Shown: positions 1 to 12,724 of the stretch, piece after piece
How the letters are laid out: each line of letters begins with the position of its first letter
How positions within the stretch are numbered: position 1 is the stretch's first letter
From: Diphasiastrum complanatum
Taxonomy: Eukaryota; Streptophyta; Lycopodiopsida; Lycopodiales; Lycopodiaceae
Reading direction: 5' to 3'
DNA length: 64,000 bases
NCBI GenBank assembly: GCA_029204225.1
Contig: CM055101.1
Span: 33,735,683-33,799,682 of the forward strand
The notes under the pieces: generated by a model
What the model was told of the DNA's origin: nothing
Database searches by the model: none
The model's input: only the letters and a program-made list of their open reading frames with translations
Program-made: the position numbers and the translations under genes

Positions 1-966
1 ATACCAATCCCTTGGTGCTTGCTTAAGATCATACAAACTCTTTTGTAGAAAAAAAACATGATTTGGCTTACCATGTGAAATATAGCCCTCAGGTTGCTCC
101 ATAAACACCTCCTCCTCAAGATCACCATTCAAGAATGGATTTGTGATATCCAATTGCCATAGATCCCATCCAAAAAGTGCAACAAGTGAAATAATGACTC
201 AAATGCTCATCATCAATGCAAAGGTCTCATCATAGTCAATTCCATACTCTTGTGCATATCCTTTTGCCAATAACCTTGCCTTGTACTTGTTGATTGATCC
301 ATCTTGGTTTGTCTTCACTTTGAAGATCCACTTGCATCCAATATCTTTCTTGTCCTTTGAAAGTTTCGCCAATCTCCATGTGTCATTTTTCATCAGCGCT
401 TGATACTCAAGGTCCATTGCTTGGATCCACTCCTATTTTTGTCTTGCTTCATCTACACATGTAGTTCATTAAAAGAGGTTAGGAAAGTATACTTTGTACC
501 ACCAACAACCTGATTACCTTTTTCATCATAAGTGAGTCTCAAAGGTTATTGTGTTTGCCTTGATGGCCTCCTTGGCTTTTGATTTGAAGTAGGCTCTTCA
601 ACATCAACATCCAATGTATCATCAACAATGTCATCATCAAGAATGTTAGATTCCACATCCACACCACCACTTGAAGACACTTTTGAAAAGTTTCCCTCAT
701 AAAAAATGGCATCTCTTCCAATGACCACTTTCTTAGTTGGAGGAATAAAAACTTTGTAAGCCTCTCAACTCACTATAACCAACAAAAATACCTTTTGTTG
801 AAGATGGATCCTCCTTTGTCCTATCATCACTGATGTTGGTATAGTAGATGAAGAAGTAGATCCACCTCTTGATAGAAGTCTAAACTCCTCATTCACCAAG
901 ATCTCTTGCAAATCTTCCATACTTGGCAATGTCTTTTGAATAGAAAAGCTTTGCACCAAATTAGCG
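1..966 (-). pseudogene. Ty1/Copia relic: gag fragment joined to integrase tail and RT
   Basis: Read on the minus strand from 966 down, this starts inside Copia Gag (ANLVQSF, then MEDLQEILVNEEFRLLSRG) and passes at about 830-845 directly into the integrase C-terminal region (TKEDPSSTKGIFVGYSE, later VIGRDAIFYEG). The acidic/serine linker and the reverse transcriptase follow (IGCKWIFKVK, KARLLAKGYAQEYGIDYDETFA, then NGDLEEEVFMEQPEGY and LYDLKQAPRDWY near base 1). CCHC knuckle, protease and integrase core are missing, so an internal deletion joined gag to the integrase tail. Several frameshifts and stops (near 760, 540 and 430) make it non-functional. It continues beyond the left edge of the window. 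The linker and RT closely resemble the minus-strand relic at 58684-59656, so both belong to one family. The Copia assignment is secure; family limits are inferred. Confidence 0.88.
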
Positions 967-2710
967 CCCACAATCAACTATTTACAACACGAAAAAAGAT
1001 GGAATATTCAAAAAAATATCATTCTCCTGTAAAACCCTAGCTCTAGGATTGCACATCATTTCCAACTTTCTACACCCTTCTAACATGGCTCTTTCTTGTA
1101 GATTGACTTTTGACAGAGGTCGCCCTATAGCTTAATGCCCATTGAGTCTATCAAAGTGATAATTAGTCTTTTATTAATGACAAAATGTCTGTTTTTCTAT
1201 AAAAAAACTCATGTTTTACTTTGGAAAGGACCGAAGAACAAGCAACTTCCTCGACTTTTTGATATGAGCTGAAGTAAAGCTCTATGCCTTACTATTCTTC
1301 TAAATTTTTTGCTTAACCAACTGTACATGGTTCATCGAATTCTCCTAGAACTTGGCTCCCAACTAACTTGAAGCTGGATCTTACTGGCAATATGGTTTGT
1401 TTTCTAATAAGCAATTCATCAGACCCACAAATCAACTAAAAGAGAGATCACTACTAACCCAAGATAATATTGTATGAATTGTATTCACAAAACAAATGAA
1501 TGAAAAGTACATATATACAATCTTATTTTTGGGAGGCACCGCTGAATGGCGATATGGTCCCTGTTATAGATTGCATGTCTTGACTCTACTCTATATCTGC
1601 CGTTAGCACTTGCACTCATGCAAACTGTAACGTAAACAAAAAAAACCTCAAATCAGAAATAGTCATGGAACTGTAATTAAAACTCGGGCTTACTTAATCT
1701 GACATGGACATGGGTTTACGCATGTCACATCTCCTAGGTCACAATGAGTCACATAACACTTGTAAGGCTAAAGATCTTAAAATACATTAAACTAGGCTTT
1801 TATATCTAATAATGAGGAGGTACAATATTAAAGGTCATTTACAGCACACTAAGTACATGTAATCCTACTTTTCAATTCTTGAATCATATAAGAAAATATT
1901 TCCATCCAAAAGATTGCAATCCAAGATGATAAAATTTATCTTATATTATAGATTGGCCAAGTCTAGGCTAGTTGTAGTCTTGTTCTTGAAAAAATATCAT
2001 AATGTTTATCTTATGATATTGTAACCCAGTCAAAAGCACTGGCTAAGCAATTCATAATTTGAAAGGACAATCAAATTGATTTTAAAAGCTATGTTTTATT
2101 CACAATCATAATATATAAACGATTTTAGAAAATGTAATGTGATTGAAATAGTTAAAGTGGATGCAAACTATGCTTACTTACAAATTATATGGCCACATCA
2201 TAACTCTTTTTTGTGCACTATCATTTAGATTTAATGACTCACTTGCTACTTGCAATCCTTGAGAAACTCTATTTCAGAAGAGAACCATAAGTAATCAATA
2301 AAGTGAAAAAGCATACATATTAGATCATTACAAGATAACATATATGATAACATGCAAATAAGTTAACAAACAAACAACCAAAATTAGTATACTAATATAT
2401 GTTTGGACATCATGTAATGATTCTTGATTTTTTTACCAAGAAAACAAAAAGATTTGTTGAAGGTAGTGATTCATTGAGATAATAATATCATTTACTAGCA
2501 TTATTATTTCTAGATGTGCATAGTCATTTGATTCAAAGACTTGGTTTGTTGCTTGCAATCTTCAACATAATGCAAGAGTCAAGATTATAAATCATAAAAT
2601 AATTGGTCAAAAGCAGACCTACCAAATCATTACAAAATAACATAGATGAGCACATGCAAATACATATATAAATAAGCACACAACCAAACACCCAAAGAAT
2701 TCAAACTATC

Positions 2711-2747
2711 AACACACGCACGCACGCATAGACGCACGCACGCGCGT

Positions 2748-2791
<44 letters not shown>
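2711..2791. repeat. (AC)n microsatellite with CGCA/GACG leader
   Basis: An irregular block of ACGC units (2711-2748) passes into an uninterrupted AC run of about 42 bp ending near 2790. The minus-strand reading through it, rich in alternating Val and Cys, is a by-product of the repeat and not a protein. Confidence 0.97.
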
Positions 2792-3722
2792 CCATGCGAT
2801 GATTCTTGATTTGTTGAGATGGGAAACCAAAATTGTATGGCTTTTAATTATTTTGATCTTAAAACATGGTGCATTAAAACATTGATAAAGAGTGGCATGC
2901 CAAAACGACTCTGTTTATCATTACAAAAACACAAGAGAAAGATATGTTTGCAACAAAAACTAACTCTAGCATATTAGAAGCTTACTTGAAGTGATATATT
3001 TCTAAATAACAACTAAGTTGCATACTCAAGTGAGGTATCTTATCTACACAGTGAATGATATAAATAGTTGAATTTGGTCATTTTGATTAACTTTTTGAGA
3101 GTTGGTACTACTTTGATTGACATATGCATCCAAAAAACTAGAAACATTAATGTTATTTATTTTGGGATTAATTTAAAATTAAGTTTGCCATATCCATTTA
3201 TATTGACCATTTAGAAACACTTGTATATTGAGATGATATGGCATGGTTAGAATAAAGGCTAGTGGAAAGATTGATGGCGATGTCGGCATTTCATTGATGT
3301 GATAGAAGGAGATGAAAATCTTAGAAAACATATAAACTCTATTGAGAGGTACAAGGATCTTTATCGCTTCATATAGAAGTTTTAGAGCCTTTTGATACAT
3401 TTTAAAATCTCTAAAAAGCACTTTATCATCATTCTACAAGAAATTTCATAGCTTGATGACATCTTTTGATAAATTTCAATCCAAAGATTATAAACCGTAT
3501 CAACAAATGGAAAGAATGTTAATAGTCAACATCTTGTGCTTGACGTATAAAATTTATGGGACCTCACATGATAGGAGTGAAGATGTCTATACGCATGTAT
3601 TTAGCAATAAGCATTATGTGAAAGTTTTTACTAGCTCTTCTCACAATATGATAAGTGAATTTTTCTAATGAAACATAGTTTAGCCCATTAATTTTTGGTC
3701 TGAATTTTTGTTTTCTATTAAA

Positions 3723-3935
<213 letters not shown>

Positions 3936-6014
3936 TAGAAATATGTCACAATCAAGAGATCAAAATGCATTTCAGACCATCGTACCTTGCAGTACGACAT
4001 AAGTTTTAGAATCTAGAATTCTTCAACTTCATCCATTTTCAAGCTTATTAATTCAAGACACAAAATAAGAATTCAAAAAAGGTGACATACTTTACCAAAT
4101 AGTTGGTCTACATATGTGTAGGTAACATTTACAAACATTTACATTGAAAATAAAACAAAAGCTCAATGTTTTGCATATATAATCTAGCATGGTAAATATT
4201 TTAGGCATGAGAATTCGAGCAGCATCAATGAGGGGTCCGCAACAACTCAATACAATGATACATAGATGCAATGTGATCTTCCATGGAAACACATAACATG
4301 GAAGGTTTGGTGATTGGAAACAACAATTTCCAATGTAAATGTTAAGGGTGATAAAATTTAGACATTTTTCAAAAAATCATGATAATTTGAGAATGGTTCA
4401 AGATTCTTTACTTTCTTTTAGCTCTACTTGCTCTAAAAACATCAAGAACTTTGTTACTTTCTTTGTTCTACTATGTATTTCTTGCAAACTCCTAGAAATT
4501 AAAAAAAAAAAAGAACCATCTTCATTGAAAATGATCATATTTCATATCACTTTTCTTTCCATCTTGTAGTAGTAATAGTGGTTTCTTATTCTATGTGCAG
4601 GTTGTGGAGCTCTAATGTTGTCCATAGACTCTTTAAAACCTAGTGGCAAAAACTAGATGTGGATGTTATATATTTGAATCACTTGGCAATGCATTTTACT
4701 TAATACTCATTTCATATTTTTGTTTGTAAAATTTATCTTGTCCAATGGGATTATTGGCTTTTCTTTACTAAAATTTTACATAAGACTATAATGACTCACA
4801 AGTTTTGCACCATTTAAGCTTCAAGAACTCCTGCCTCACCTTGGTAGAGCCAAATAACAACTTATGACACATCACACATGTCATATATTGGCATTTTTTA
4901 TCTTTCAATGTTGGTCCAAATTGGTCCAAATTGCTTGTTTTGTGAAAGCTTGTGTCAATTCTCTAGTATTTTATATCCTTTCTAGATAATAAGAAATACG
5001 TGGATTGCACAAAAGGCCTCCTTTTATGGCCAAGTTAGATGCACGCTCTATCTTGGTTCCAATGTATTTTGTTAATTATAATCACATGTAGAGGGCTCTT
5101 ACCACATACAATGGACTAGGCAACTATCTTGGATGCTTTGCATTATCCATCATTGCTTAGAGGGTAGGAAAGACATTCATTTTATGCTTTGTGACCATAG
5201 TTGAGCTAATTATCTATCAAGGACATGATGTCTTATGTGCACGAGAAACATCATTGATTCTTTTGAGGTTGGACTCAACTAGAATTTTTAACTTAGAAAA
5301 CACACCTAGTAAAATCTTTAAGGAAAATCTCAATCTTATTTACCCAAATAAAGATGGAACACTTGTATCACTCCATATATTTTTCTTGGAGGTTCAATAT
5401 CAGTAAAGAAGCGACCAAACGAGACGTCTTGCTCGAGGAGATGATGGTGTGTTCGATTCTTCTCTCATTTTTTTCTTCCTTAGCACTCACAAATGATTCA
5501 GTACCATGTTCAATGCATTCTTCCACATCATAATGCCCATGTATATTATTTATCAAGTTATTCATAATTTTAACTTCATCTTGATTGCAATTATATATGA
5601 AAATGTATGTGGCTAATTAGATTTTTCCATATGGAAATTTGACCTTGTTTGCATGTGTGAAAAAAAGCTTCACATTTGTGGATTCAAGTACAACAAGAAA
5701 ACTAGCATTCTTCACATTAGAACTCAAGATATCAAGAGAAATATAAAAGAGAGGAACATAGAATCAAAAGAGAAAAGCTCTCCATATGGTAACTTCCAGG
5801 TACTTCACCAAAAATCTAGTTTTAAGTGACTAAATGCAATGTTATAGTATCTATACCAACCAATTGGAATAGGTTCAAATCCGACTTATCCAGTTCATTA
5901 CTTGTTAAAAATAGTAAGGACACTATTTAACGCCTTACTGACATAAAAAAATTATCTCTAAGTTGAAATTTCACTTTGGCCTCAAAATTGCCATTTTAGA
6001 TCAACTTAACTAGT

Positions 6015-6045
6015 TGAATTTTCCACACTCCCTCTTCAACTAGTT
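6015..6045 (-). other. Polypurine tract and start of a 3' LTR (minus strand)
   Basis: On the minus strand GTTGAAGAGGGAG (6028-6040) is followed by TGTGGAAAATTC starting at 6027. The purine run is identical to the tract before the 3' LTR of the intact element at 39471, and TGTG opens the LTR there too. The LTR would extend leftwards from 6027; its far end is not identifiable. No matching pol sequence lies to the right, so this is an isolated LTR edge. Confidence 0.65.
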
Positions 6046-7344
6046 TTACTGAGGCTACTTTGATCCATCTTAAGAATGATATCCATTCTAAGAATAGATC
6101 TCCTCTCTATGGTTTTATAATGCTCAAAATAAAAACATTCATAATTGATATGTATATGTAAAATTTATGTACGAAGTTTGAAGCATCCAACATGGACTCT
6201 ATGTTCGGCTAACGGTTGTATTTTTCAATTGTACCCATTTAATCGAGTGACTAATTGGGAGTTTTTGTAGTGAATCATTTTTATCACAAACTAGAGTTCA
6301 GTTTGGAATTACAATAATGAATAACAAATGTAGTGTGGATAATTAAGGGAATACATGGTTTTCTATTACTAACCAAAATCAAGAAAGATTGTAGCCAAGA
6401 TTTATTGGCATTGTATTGAGTGGATGCACTCTACAGAAGAGTAAGGAAATGACTTTCATGCTAAGCTTTAAGTTTTATTAGGATAGACTTGTTAGTTGAA
6501 CGACAATTAAGCATCAAGTTCAAAAATGTTTTGTTTGTCATTTATGGAGAGCATATTAACTGACCCGACCTCTATGAAACACCAGAGCGGGAAGTCCACC
6601 AGAAAAAGCTGAAACACGTTTACCTGGCTAAGTCTCACCATAGGCACACCATTTTCGATATTGTCTAGCATAATATCTAGACCCAAAATTTGAGAAGTGT
6701 TGTCGCTCGGAAAAACAAGGCGATGAGCACAATTTATCACTATGTTGACATTCTCTCTCGTCACGCTAAAAATCTAATAAAACAGGTTTATGAAATTTTA
6801 TTGATCCTTCTTGAGGAACCTGTATCAAGTTGAGTGGACGTTGAGAGAGCATGCTAATCACTCAGTGGTATATTCACATAATATGCGGCAATGAATTAAG
6901 ACCAAACTCTGAGCTCCATTGAATTTGAATTGCCTAGACTTATCCTGAATGCATGTGTGCTTGAACTTGGAAACAATTGTATCTCGGTACCTCAATACCA
7001 GTGTAGCTCCTAGACACCAAAATTGTAGCGATGTTTCATCCTAATCTCCCATTAGGACCCGATATACCATATATCACCACCCCCTATCTTATCATAACCG
7101 TATTGTTGCGATTAAAAGTGCATCATAGACAGAGAATACTATCCATGCTTGGAGTGGCCCATTTAGAGGATATTCTTAGAGCTCCAGAGCCTTGCATCCT
7201 ACGTAATGTGGACCTTGGAAGAATGCGTGATGTCATAGTTCTAATATTGTTCTAGAAGAGAAGGTGGAGTACCGATATCACTCCTATAAAGGCATAGACT
7301 TCAACACTGTAGTGCTCATCCTCAAAAAGTAATATCTCAAAAAT

Positions 7345-7965
7345 CTTGTTCAAAGTTTTGCTATTCAAGAGATATTGTCAAGGATGGAGGACTTGCAAGA
7401 AATCTTGGTGAATGATGAGTTTAGGCTTCTATCAAGAGGAGAATATACTTCCATATCTCAAGTTGGAGAAGAGGAGGCTATGTTCTCAAAGGGCAAGAGC
7501 AAAGGCAACTGGTCGAAAGGACAAGATCAAGGCGAGCCTTCTCTTTTTGTTGGAAAGAGGAAAGATAGATTTAAGCTAAAATGTTTCTATTGTGCAGTCA
7601 AAGGACATTTTGCTAGTGAGTGTGTCAAGAAGAAGAGAGATCAAGGTGATAAGCAAGGAAATCTAACTCTTGATGAAGATGGTGTTGGTGATTAAAACTC
7701 AAATGATGATGCTTTTGTGATGTCTTCATGTTTGATTTCTAATTATGGAGATATTGATCCTTGGTGGATTGATAGTGGAGCAACTTCACACGTGACTTTT
7801 CACAAAGAGTATCTTTTACCTTTCTCTCTCTACAAATAGGAATGTTCATTTGAAGGATGTTTTGTTCATTTCATCTATTACTAAGAATCTTCTAAGTGTG
7901 AGTCAAATGCTTAATAAGGGTCTTAAGGTGAAGTTGAAGAAACATTTTGTTTCTAATACCAAAGC
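7345..7965 (+). pseudogene. Ty1/Copia relic: C-terminal gag, CCHC knuckle and protease start
   Basis: The reading begins at NLVQSFAIQ, the same gag codon at which the relic ending at 966 begins. It continues through MEDLQEILVNDEFRLLSRG, a basic linker and the zinc knuckle CFYCAVKGHFASEC (CX2CX4HX4C). After a stop at 7693 the protease start WWIDSGATSHVT appears (Asp-Ser-Gly at 7771-7779). In a shifted frame DVLFISSITKNLLSVSQM (from about 7856) represents the region between protease and integrase. Frameshifts and an internal deletion disable it. The right end runs into an ACGAC repeat. Gag N-terminus, integrase and RT are absent. The motif order and zinc knuckle make the Copia assignment firm. 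Confidence 0.88.
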
Positions 7966-7999
7966 TTTGCCTGCTTTCGATTCTGAACCTTTGACAAAA

Positions 8000-8062
8000 G
8001 GCGACACGACACAACACGACACGACACGACACGACACGACATGACACGACACAACACGAAAT
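8000..8062. repeat. Short ACGAC tandem repeat
   Basis: About twelve imperfect copies of the pentamer CGACA/ACGAC lie exactly at the right edge of the Copia relic. ACGA-rich sequence continues more loosely to about 8470 and a similar ACGAAAG-rich block occurs at 41690-41840. Confidence 0.9.
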
Positions 8063-8840
8063 CAGTCATGCTCCACAAACAGCCAAAAAGATCAGCCAGG
8101 TACCAAGGGGTACAAATATTTGATCTAATATCATGACATCATCAAAAGTATTCTAGATCATGGCTAAACTGCCACTCTTGTAATTCGTTATTAGTTGTAG
8201 ATGTTTGATCTTTCTAATCTGTAAGTTACAAGACGCGACACGAAATTGTTCGTGAACTATATACTTTCTGTTTTGATGCATAATGTATGTCTAATGCTAG
8301 TAAGCAAGACAAGAAGTTAGAAGACGAAAAATACAGAATACGAGTCCGCCTGCATGCGAGACAATTCTGCATAGGATCTATAGATCCACAAGTCCGCTAG
8401 TAAGCGAGACACAAATTCGTGAGAGAACTGTATTTCTCTCACGCCAACGCACTGCGTGGATCTGTCATGCAGTGCTTGAAGAATAAAAAAAATCAATAGA
8501 TGATAAAGTAGCTGTTGTGCACATAATTAATCTGTATGATTGTATGATTTTGAATGTAAATTCATCTGCTACTATTCGTGTGTCTGAATCACTTGCTCAT
8601 TTTAATTCTGCACTTTGGTTTGACCTTGTTGAATGTTGTATTAATTTGTTAATGTAGATCAAGAGTGTCTAACTACTCTCTGAAGGATTGTAGGAGTGAT
8701 ACAGCCGATAGTGACCAGCGATCATATCCATTGGAGGAGTTTTGAGTTCCAAAAAGACTTTAAGAATTCGTGCAATATGTCTTTTTTATTATTAAAATAT
8801 TATAACACTAATACTTTTGACTTGCCATAACTTCCAAGAG
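8063..8840. other. Spacer between two Copia relics, ACGA-rich
   Basis: No ORF of note. The stretch is enriched in motifs such as GCGAGAC, ACGAAAT and TTCGTG. It may be LTR or leader sequence of the family whose RT fragment follows at 8841, because similar motifs follow the other copy of that RT at 41690. This is inference. Confidence 0.35.
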
Positions 8841-9110
8841 GAAGAATCAGGTATGGATGTTGCAGCCATTACCAGATAAGCGAAAGGTTGTGAAATGCCA
8901 ATGGGTTTACAAGCTCAAGTATGGACCAGATGGAGATGTCTCGAAATATAAGGCAAGACTGGTAGCGAAGTAATTTTCTCAGAGATATGGTATTGACTAC
9001 TCTGAAACCTTCTATCCTGTCATGAAACATTTGTCTCTACGTTTGTTATTTGCATATGTAGCCGCTTATGACCTCAGGATCCACATTGTGGACGAGAAGA
9101 CAACCTTCTT
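8841..9110 (+). pseudogene. Ty1/Copia RT fragment (second family)
   Basis: Translation gives the N-terminal RT region: KCQWVYKLKYGPDGDVSKYK, then KARLVAK with a stop replacing the expected Gly, then FSQRYGIDYSETFYPV and DLRIHIVDEKTTFL. It is closely related to the RT at 41301-41660, differing by point changes and one nonsense codon. The match stops abruptly after TTFL near 9110, so the polymerase palm and its catalytic residues are missing. A dead fragment. Confidence 0.85.
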
Positions 9111-10240
9111 GAAGTTAGCGTTTTCAACTTGTGCATTCGGATATTCATGGAGTTACTACAGCTAGCAATGGTGGTGCTCACCACCTTTGAACAAGGTACT
9201 TGGCCCATGTGGGATATTGCCCTTTCCATTTGGCACCCTCCATGTGGCAATTTAAGCCAATGGTCTACTTCTAGCTTTTGCACATAGCTTCCTCACTTGG
9301 GCTCGGTAACACCTCGATTTGGCAGCCTTCACTTAATCTTTGACAGTTCAGGCATATTTGGTTTTTCATGTTGACTGGTCCATGGGGTGGTACTTACAAC
9401 TTGAGAATTTTCTTTTATTTTAAAGGTACTGCTCGACTTGGCTTTCTGGATTACTACCCACAAATTAATGCCCAAGAATTTTCAATACTATGTCACTCAA
9501 ATTTTCATGGTTGTTCCTTATGACATGGCCCTTTGACTGTATATTATGATCAATATTGGTTGGAAACAACTATGCCCTTTGATGAAGAACCATCGAAAAT
9601 TCCTTTTTCTTTCCAAGAACCAACCGGTCTCTAATTTCCACATAGGGTTAGATGAAGGAAAACCCTGAAAGGAATATCAAGAATCATGCTATATTCATAA
9701 TACAGAAACCTTGGTTACATCGACGATTTATTGAAACTCGGCAATCCAAAAAGTGTAATATAACACAACCACTTCTAAGGCCGATTTACCTATCAAATAT
9801 CTCAGTAGTCCATTCAGACAGATTGGGAACCTCCTCAAAAAATGGCTATAGAGGCCAAAATTTTTGATGGTTACATAAGATACGCGAATCCAATTTTTGC
9901 TAGCTTAGTGGCATTTAGCCTATTACTACTAGTAGCAGAATGAAATTGGATATTACTTGTCCAACACTCTCTCTTAATGACAACTGTATTGAAGAATTGT
10001 TATCACACCTCTAAAGAAAAACTATTACAGCACATTTGTTGTACATACTTTCATTGCATGATTTATCTTCTCAACTTGTGAGTATCAAGATCATTGCAAT
10101 TACATGCTTACATCCATTGAATATAGTTGTCCTACCATGTAAATCTATCTTGCATATGACTCATCCAAGATACTATACAATGTACATTAAGGAAAGTTCT
10201 ATAGGAATCACTTAGAAAGGAATTTCTTTATCTACTTGAG
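9111..10240. other. Intergenic DNA, no gene recognised
   Basis: Only short ORFs without motifs. Nothing recognised. Confidence 0.6.
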
Positions 10241-10249
10241 CACTTGAGT

Positions 10250-10830
10250 TCACCTCCTTAGTAGATGAAGTTCATCCTTTCACACTTTCATCATAAGCCT
10301 TTTTCCAACACTTGTTAGGAGTGTGGCCAAGCTTGAGACAATATGTTCACTTGGCCTTCTTGTCTTTGAACTTTCCTTAGTCACGTTCAGTTTTTGAATT
10401 TCCTCTATACTTGTGTTACCTTTATCGTTGACAAATATAAACCAAAATAAATATAAAGCTTTTTTAGGAATAGATTTACCTCTTCTTAACTCCTCTTGTA
10501 TTAGGAATTATGAAATGCCTATTACACTTAATCCTAAAAGGACTTGAAACAATGGAAGTATAATAGTCACATGCAAGATGTAGACTTCCAAAATTTTTAA
10601 CTACGACTTCTTCATTATCAATTGACTCCAATTGGAGCTAACAAATCACAAAGAAATTGAATTGATGCAAGGGGAGCCATCATAGAATCACATTCCTTCT
10701 TTTTTTACTTGCATCAATTTCTTCTTCAAATAAAGTTTGTTAGCCATATTCAGCTTGCTTTCAAACAATTCAATCAAAGCATTCCACATTGCATCAAAAT
10801 TAGTAAATTTACTCATTTGGAGAAGTTGAG
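10250..10830 (-). pseudogene. Decayed Copia gag with CCHC knuckle
   Basis: On the minus strand from about 10795 downwards the reading AMWNALIELFESKLNMANK then LYLKKKLMQVKKEG is the typical UBN2-type Copia Gag segment. LASIQFLCDLLAPIGV follows in another frame, with IDNEEV remnants near 10610. Further down, near 10330-10350, a knuckle reading TYCLKLGHTPNKCWKK is visible with the first Cys codon changed to TGA. Many frameshifts show an old insertion. The Gag type differs from the other families here (LYLKKKLMQ in place of LTLRRQI). Function lost. Confidence 0.7.
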
Positions 10831-10909
10831 CTCAATTGAATTAATGCTCTTGATTAATTGTCCTACTTTATCCATAGCCGCAGTAGCTTCACTTGTTTAG
10901 GTTCAACTT

Positions 10910-12720
10910 TGCCAATTAATATTGGCCAATAATCTCTCTCCTCAAGGTTAGCCTGTATTCTTAATATCCAAATTTGTGAATTTCTAGATGGACATCGAGT
11001 CCTCATTTATTGCACTTTTAGTCAATTTACTTAACTAAATAGTGGTATAAGTAGATAACATAGGGGGAGGGCATAAGATGTCATCTTAGATAGGCTTACC
11101 ACTTGTTTAGATAATAACATAAACTACTAAAAGATTACAAATGAAGAATTGAAACTCAGTTGCCAGGAGTTCACTAGTCAGAATGAAATGTCAAATTTCA
11201 AAAGAGTTGTCTCTTTTACCAATTTGGTATTCCTTCAAAAAAACTTCATACTTATATAGCAAAAAAAAAACTTCACCTTTGAGGTTTTGCATTGCCTTTT
11301 GCATTGATTGTTCTTTTCACAAGACATCAAACTGATAGTTTCCACTTGATGACATAATGCATTACAAGATTTCAATTTCATTAATTATTTCAATGAGCAC
11401 TTTTGTAGTTTTACATAATGTCCTCAAAGTACAAACCTTCAACTGCAGTAGTACTTTTCAAGGAACGCTTAAAATTTGCAAGGAACTTCAGTGAACTAAA
11501 ATACCCCCAAAGAATTCAAGGATTCTTCATTGATAATGTTCAAGGCTTTCAAAACAACGTCCATGACTTTCAAGAATAGCGTAAAGCAAGTAAACTATTG
11601 AAAAGCTCTTTTGTAAAGATGACATTTCTTTTTGTGAATAATCTATTTTCATATAAACATTTTTTTTTAAAATGTCACTAACTAGATAGGTTGGATTCAA
11701 ATTTAGACAACAATAGTATAATCTCAATAAAGAAGCAAATTGAGATGGAAAGATCTATGATGAATCTACACACAATGGACTTTGAAACATAGAAAGAATA
11801 ATATACAAAAATGCTTATTTGATCTTTTATCTCTTTTATTATACTAAATAACTCTAGCATACAAACTTAAAGATTGTAGAAAACCAATGAGTTGTAAAGA
11901 AGAAAAGCACCAACACAATAATTATTACATACTTTGTGATTATGTGAGAGGAAGAACTACTTAATTACTTAAGTTGACTTTACCAAATCTTTGAGAATCG
12001 TTGAAATTACTCCTGCTCTTTGCTACTGTCATCTAAAGGGCTTCCATTACTTGAGAGGTGTGAACCAAAAGATGGAGACAAGGAGCATGGCATGCAACAA
12101 TATATCTAGAGTTATTTGTTGGGCCATGGAATGTTTGACCTCTAAGACATTCAACCTCCACATCTCATTATTTGTAAAAGGGTACTTAGACCAAAGAATG
12201 TGCAAGTTTTGCATTCCATGCTCATGTTGTCATGCAATATAGTGTGGTAGAGTCTAAAGTTGAGATACATGTATAATTGTGATTGTATACTTAGCCTTTA
12301 AAGTAAAACACACATCATTCAATTAAAGAAACTCCCAAACACGTGGACACTTCATTTAAAATTAGCTTATAGTAATGCCTTTGCAAGACAAGGGTAACAA
12401 TTGTAAAAAGAATCTCTTATAGCATGGAAAGGTCTTTTTGGTGACCTTTCCATGTGGTTCTACGACAAGGGAAAGGTCTTTTCAGCGATTGTTACATATG
12501 GTTTTATGGGATGTTCAATTGTGGCTTGTGGACGTAATGGTTCACTTAATGCATCTTGGTTTTCAAGGACTTTAACTTGGGACACAAGAACTTTGGATGA
12601 CAAGATAACAACATGAACCAGCCCACTAAATAATCCATTTCAAGATATTGCCATAAACCTAAAGAGATGGCTCTACCCATTGAAAAAAGTCCACTAAAAA
12701 TTACCATTGTGAATACACTT
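10910..12720. other. Intergenic DNA, no gene recognised
   Basis: AT-rich, short unrelated ORFs only. It lies 5' of the GDU-like gene and may contain distal promoter sequence, but I see no specific element. Confidence 0.5.
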
Positions 12721-12724
12721 GAAG

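Noticed and set aside
5830-5900. tRNA-like B-box (GGTTCAAATCC)
   Set aside because: No A-box, acceptor stem or anticodon arm could be drawn around it.
6507-6764. 86-codon minus-strand ORF as a small gene
   Set aside because: No recognisable motif and no leader or splice support; ORFs of this size occur by chance in this DNA.
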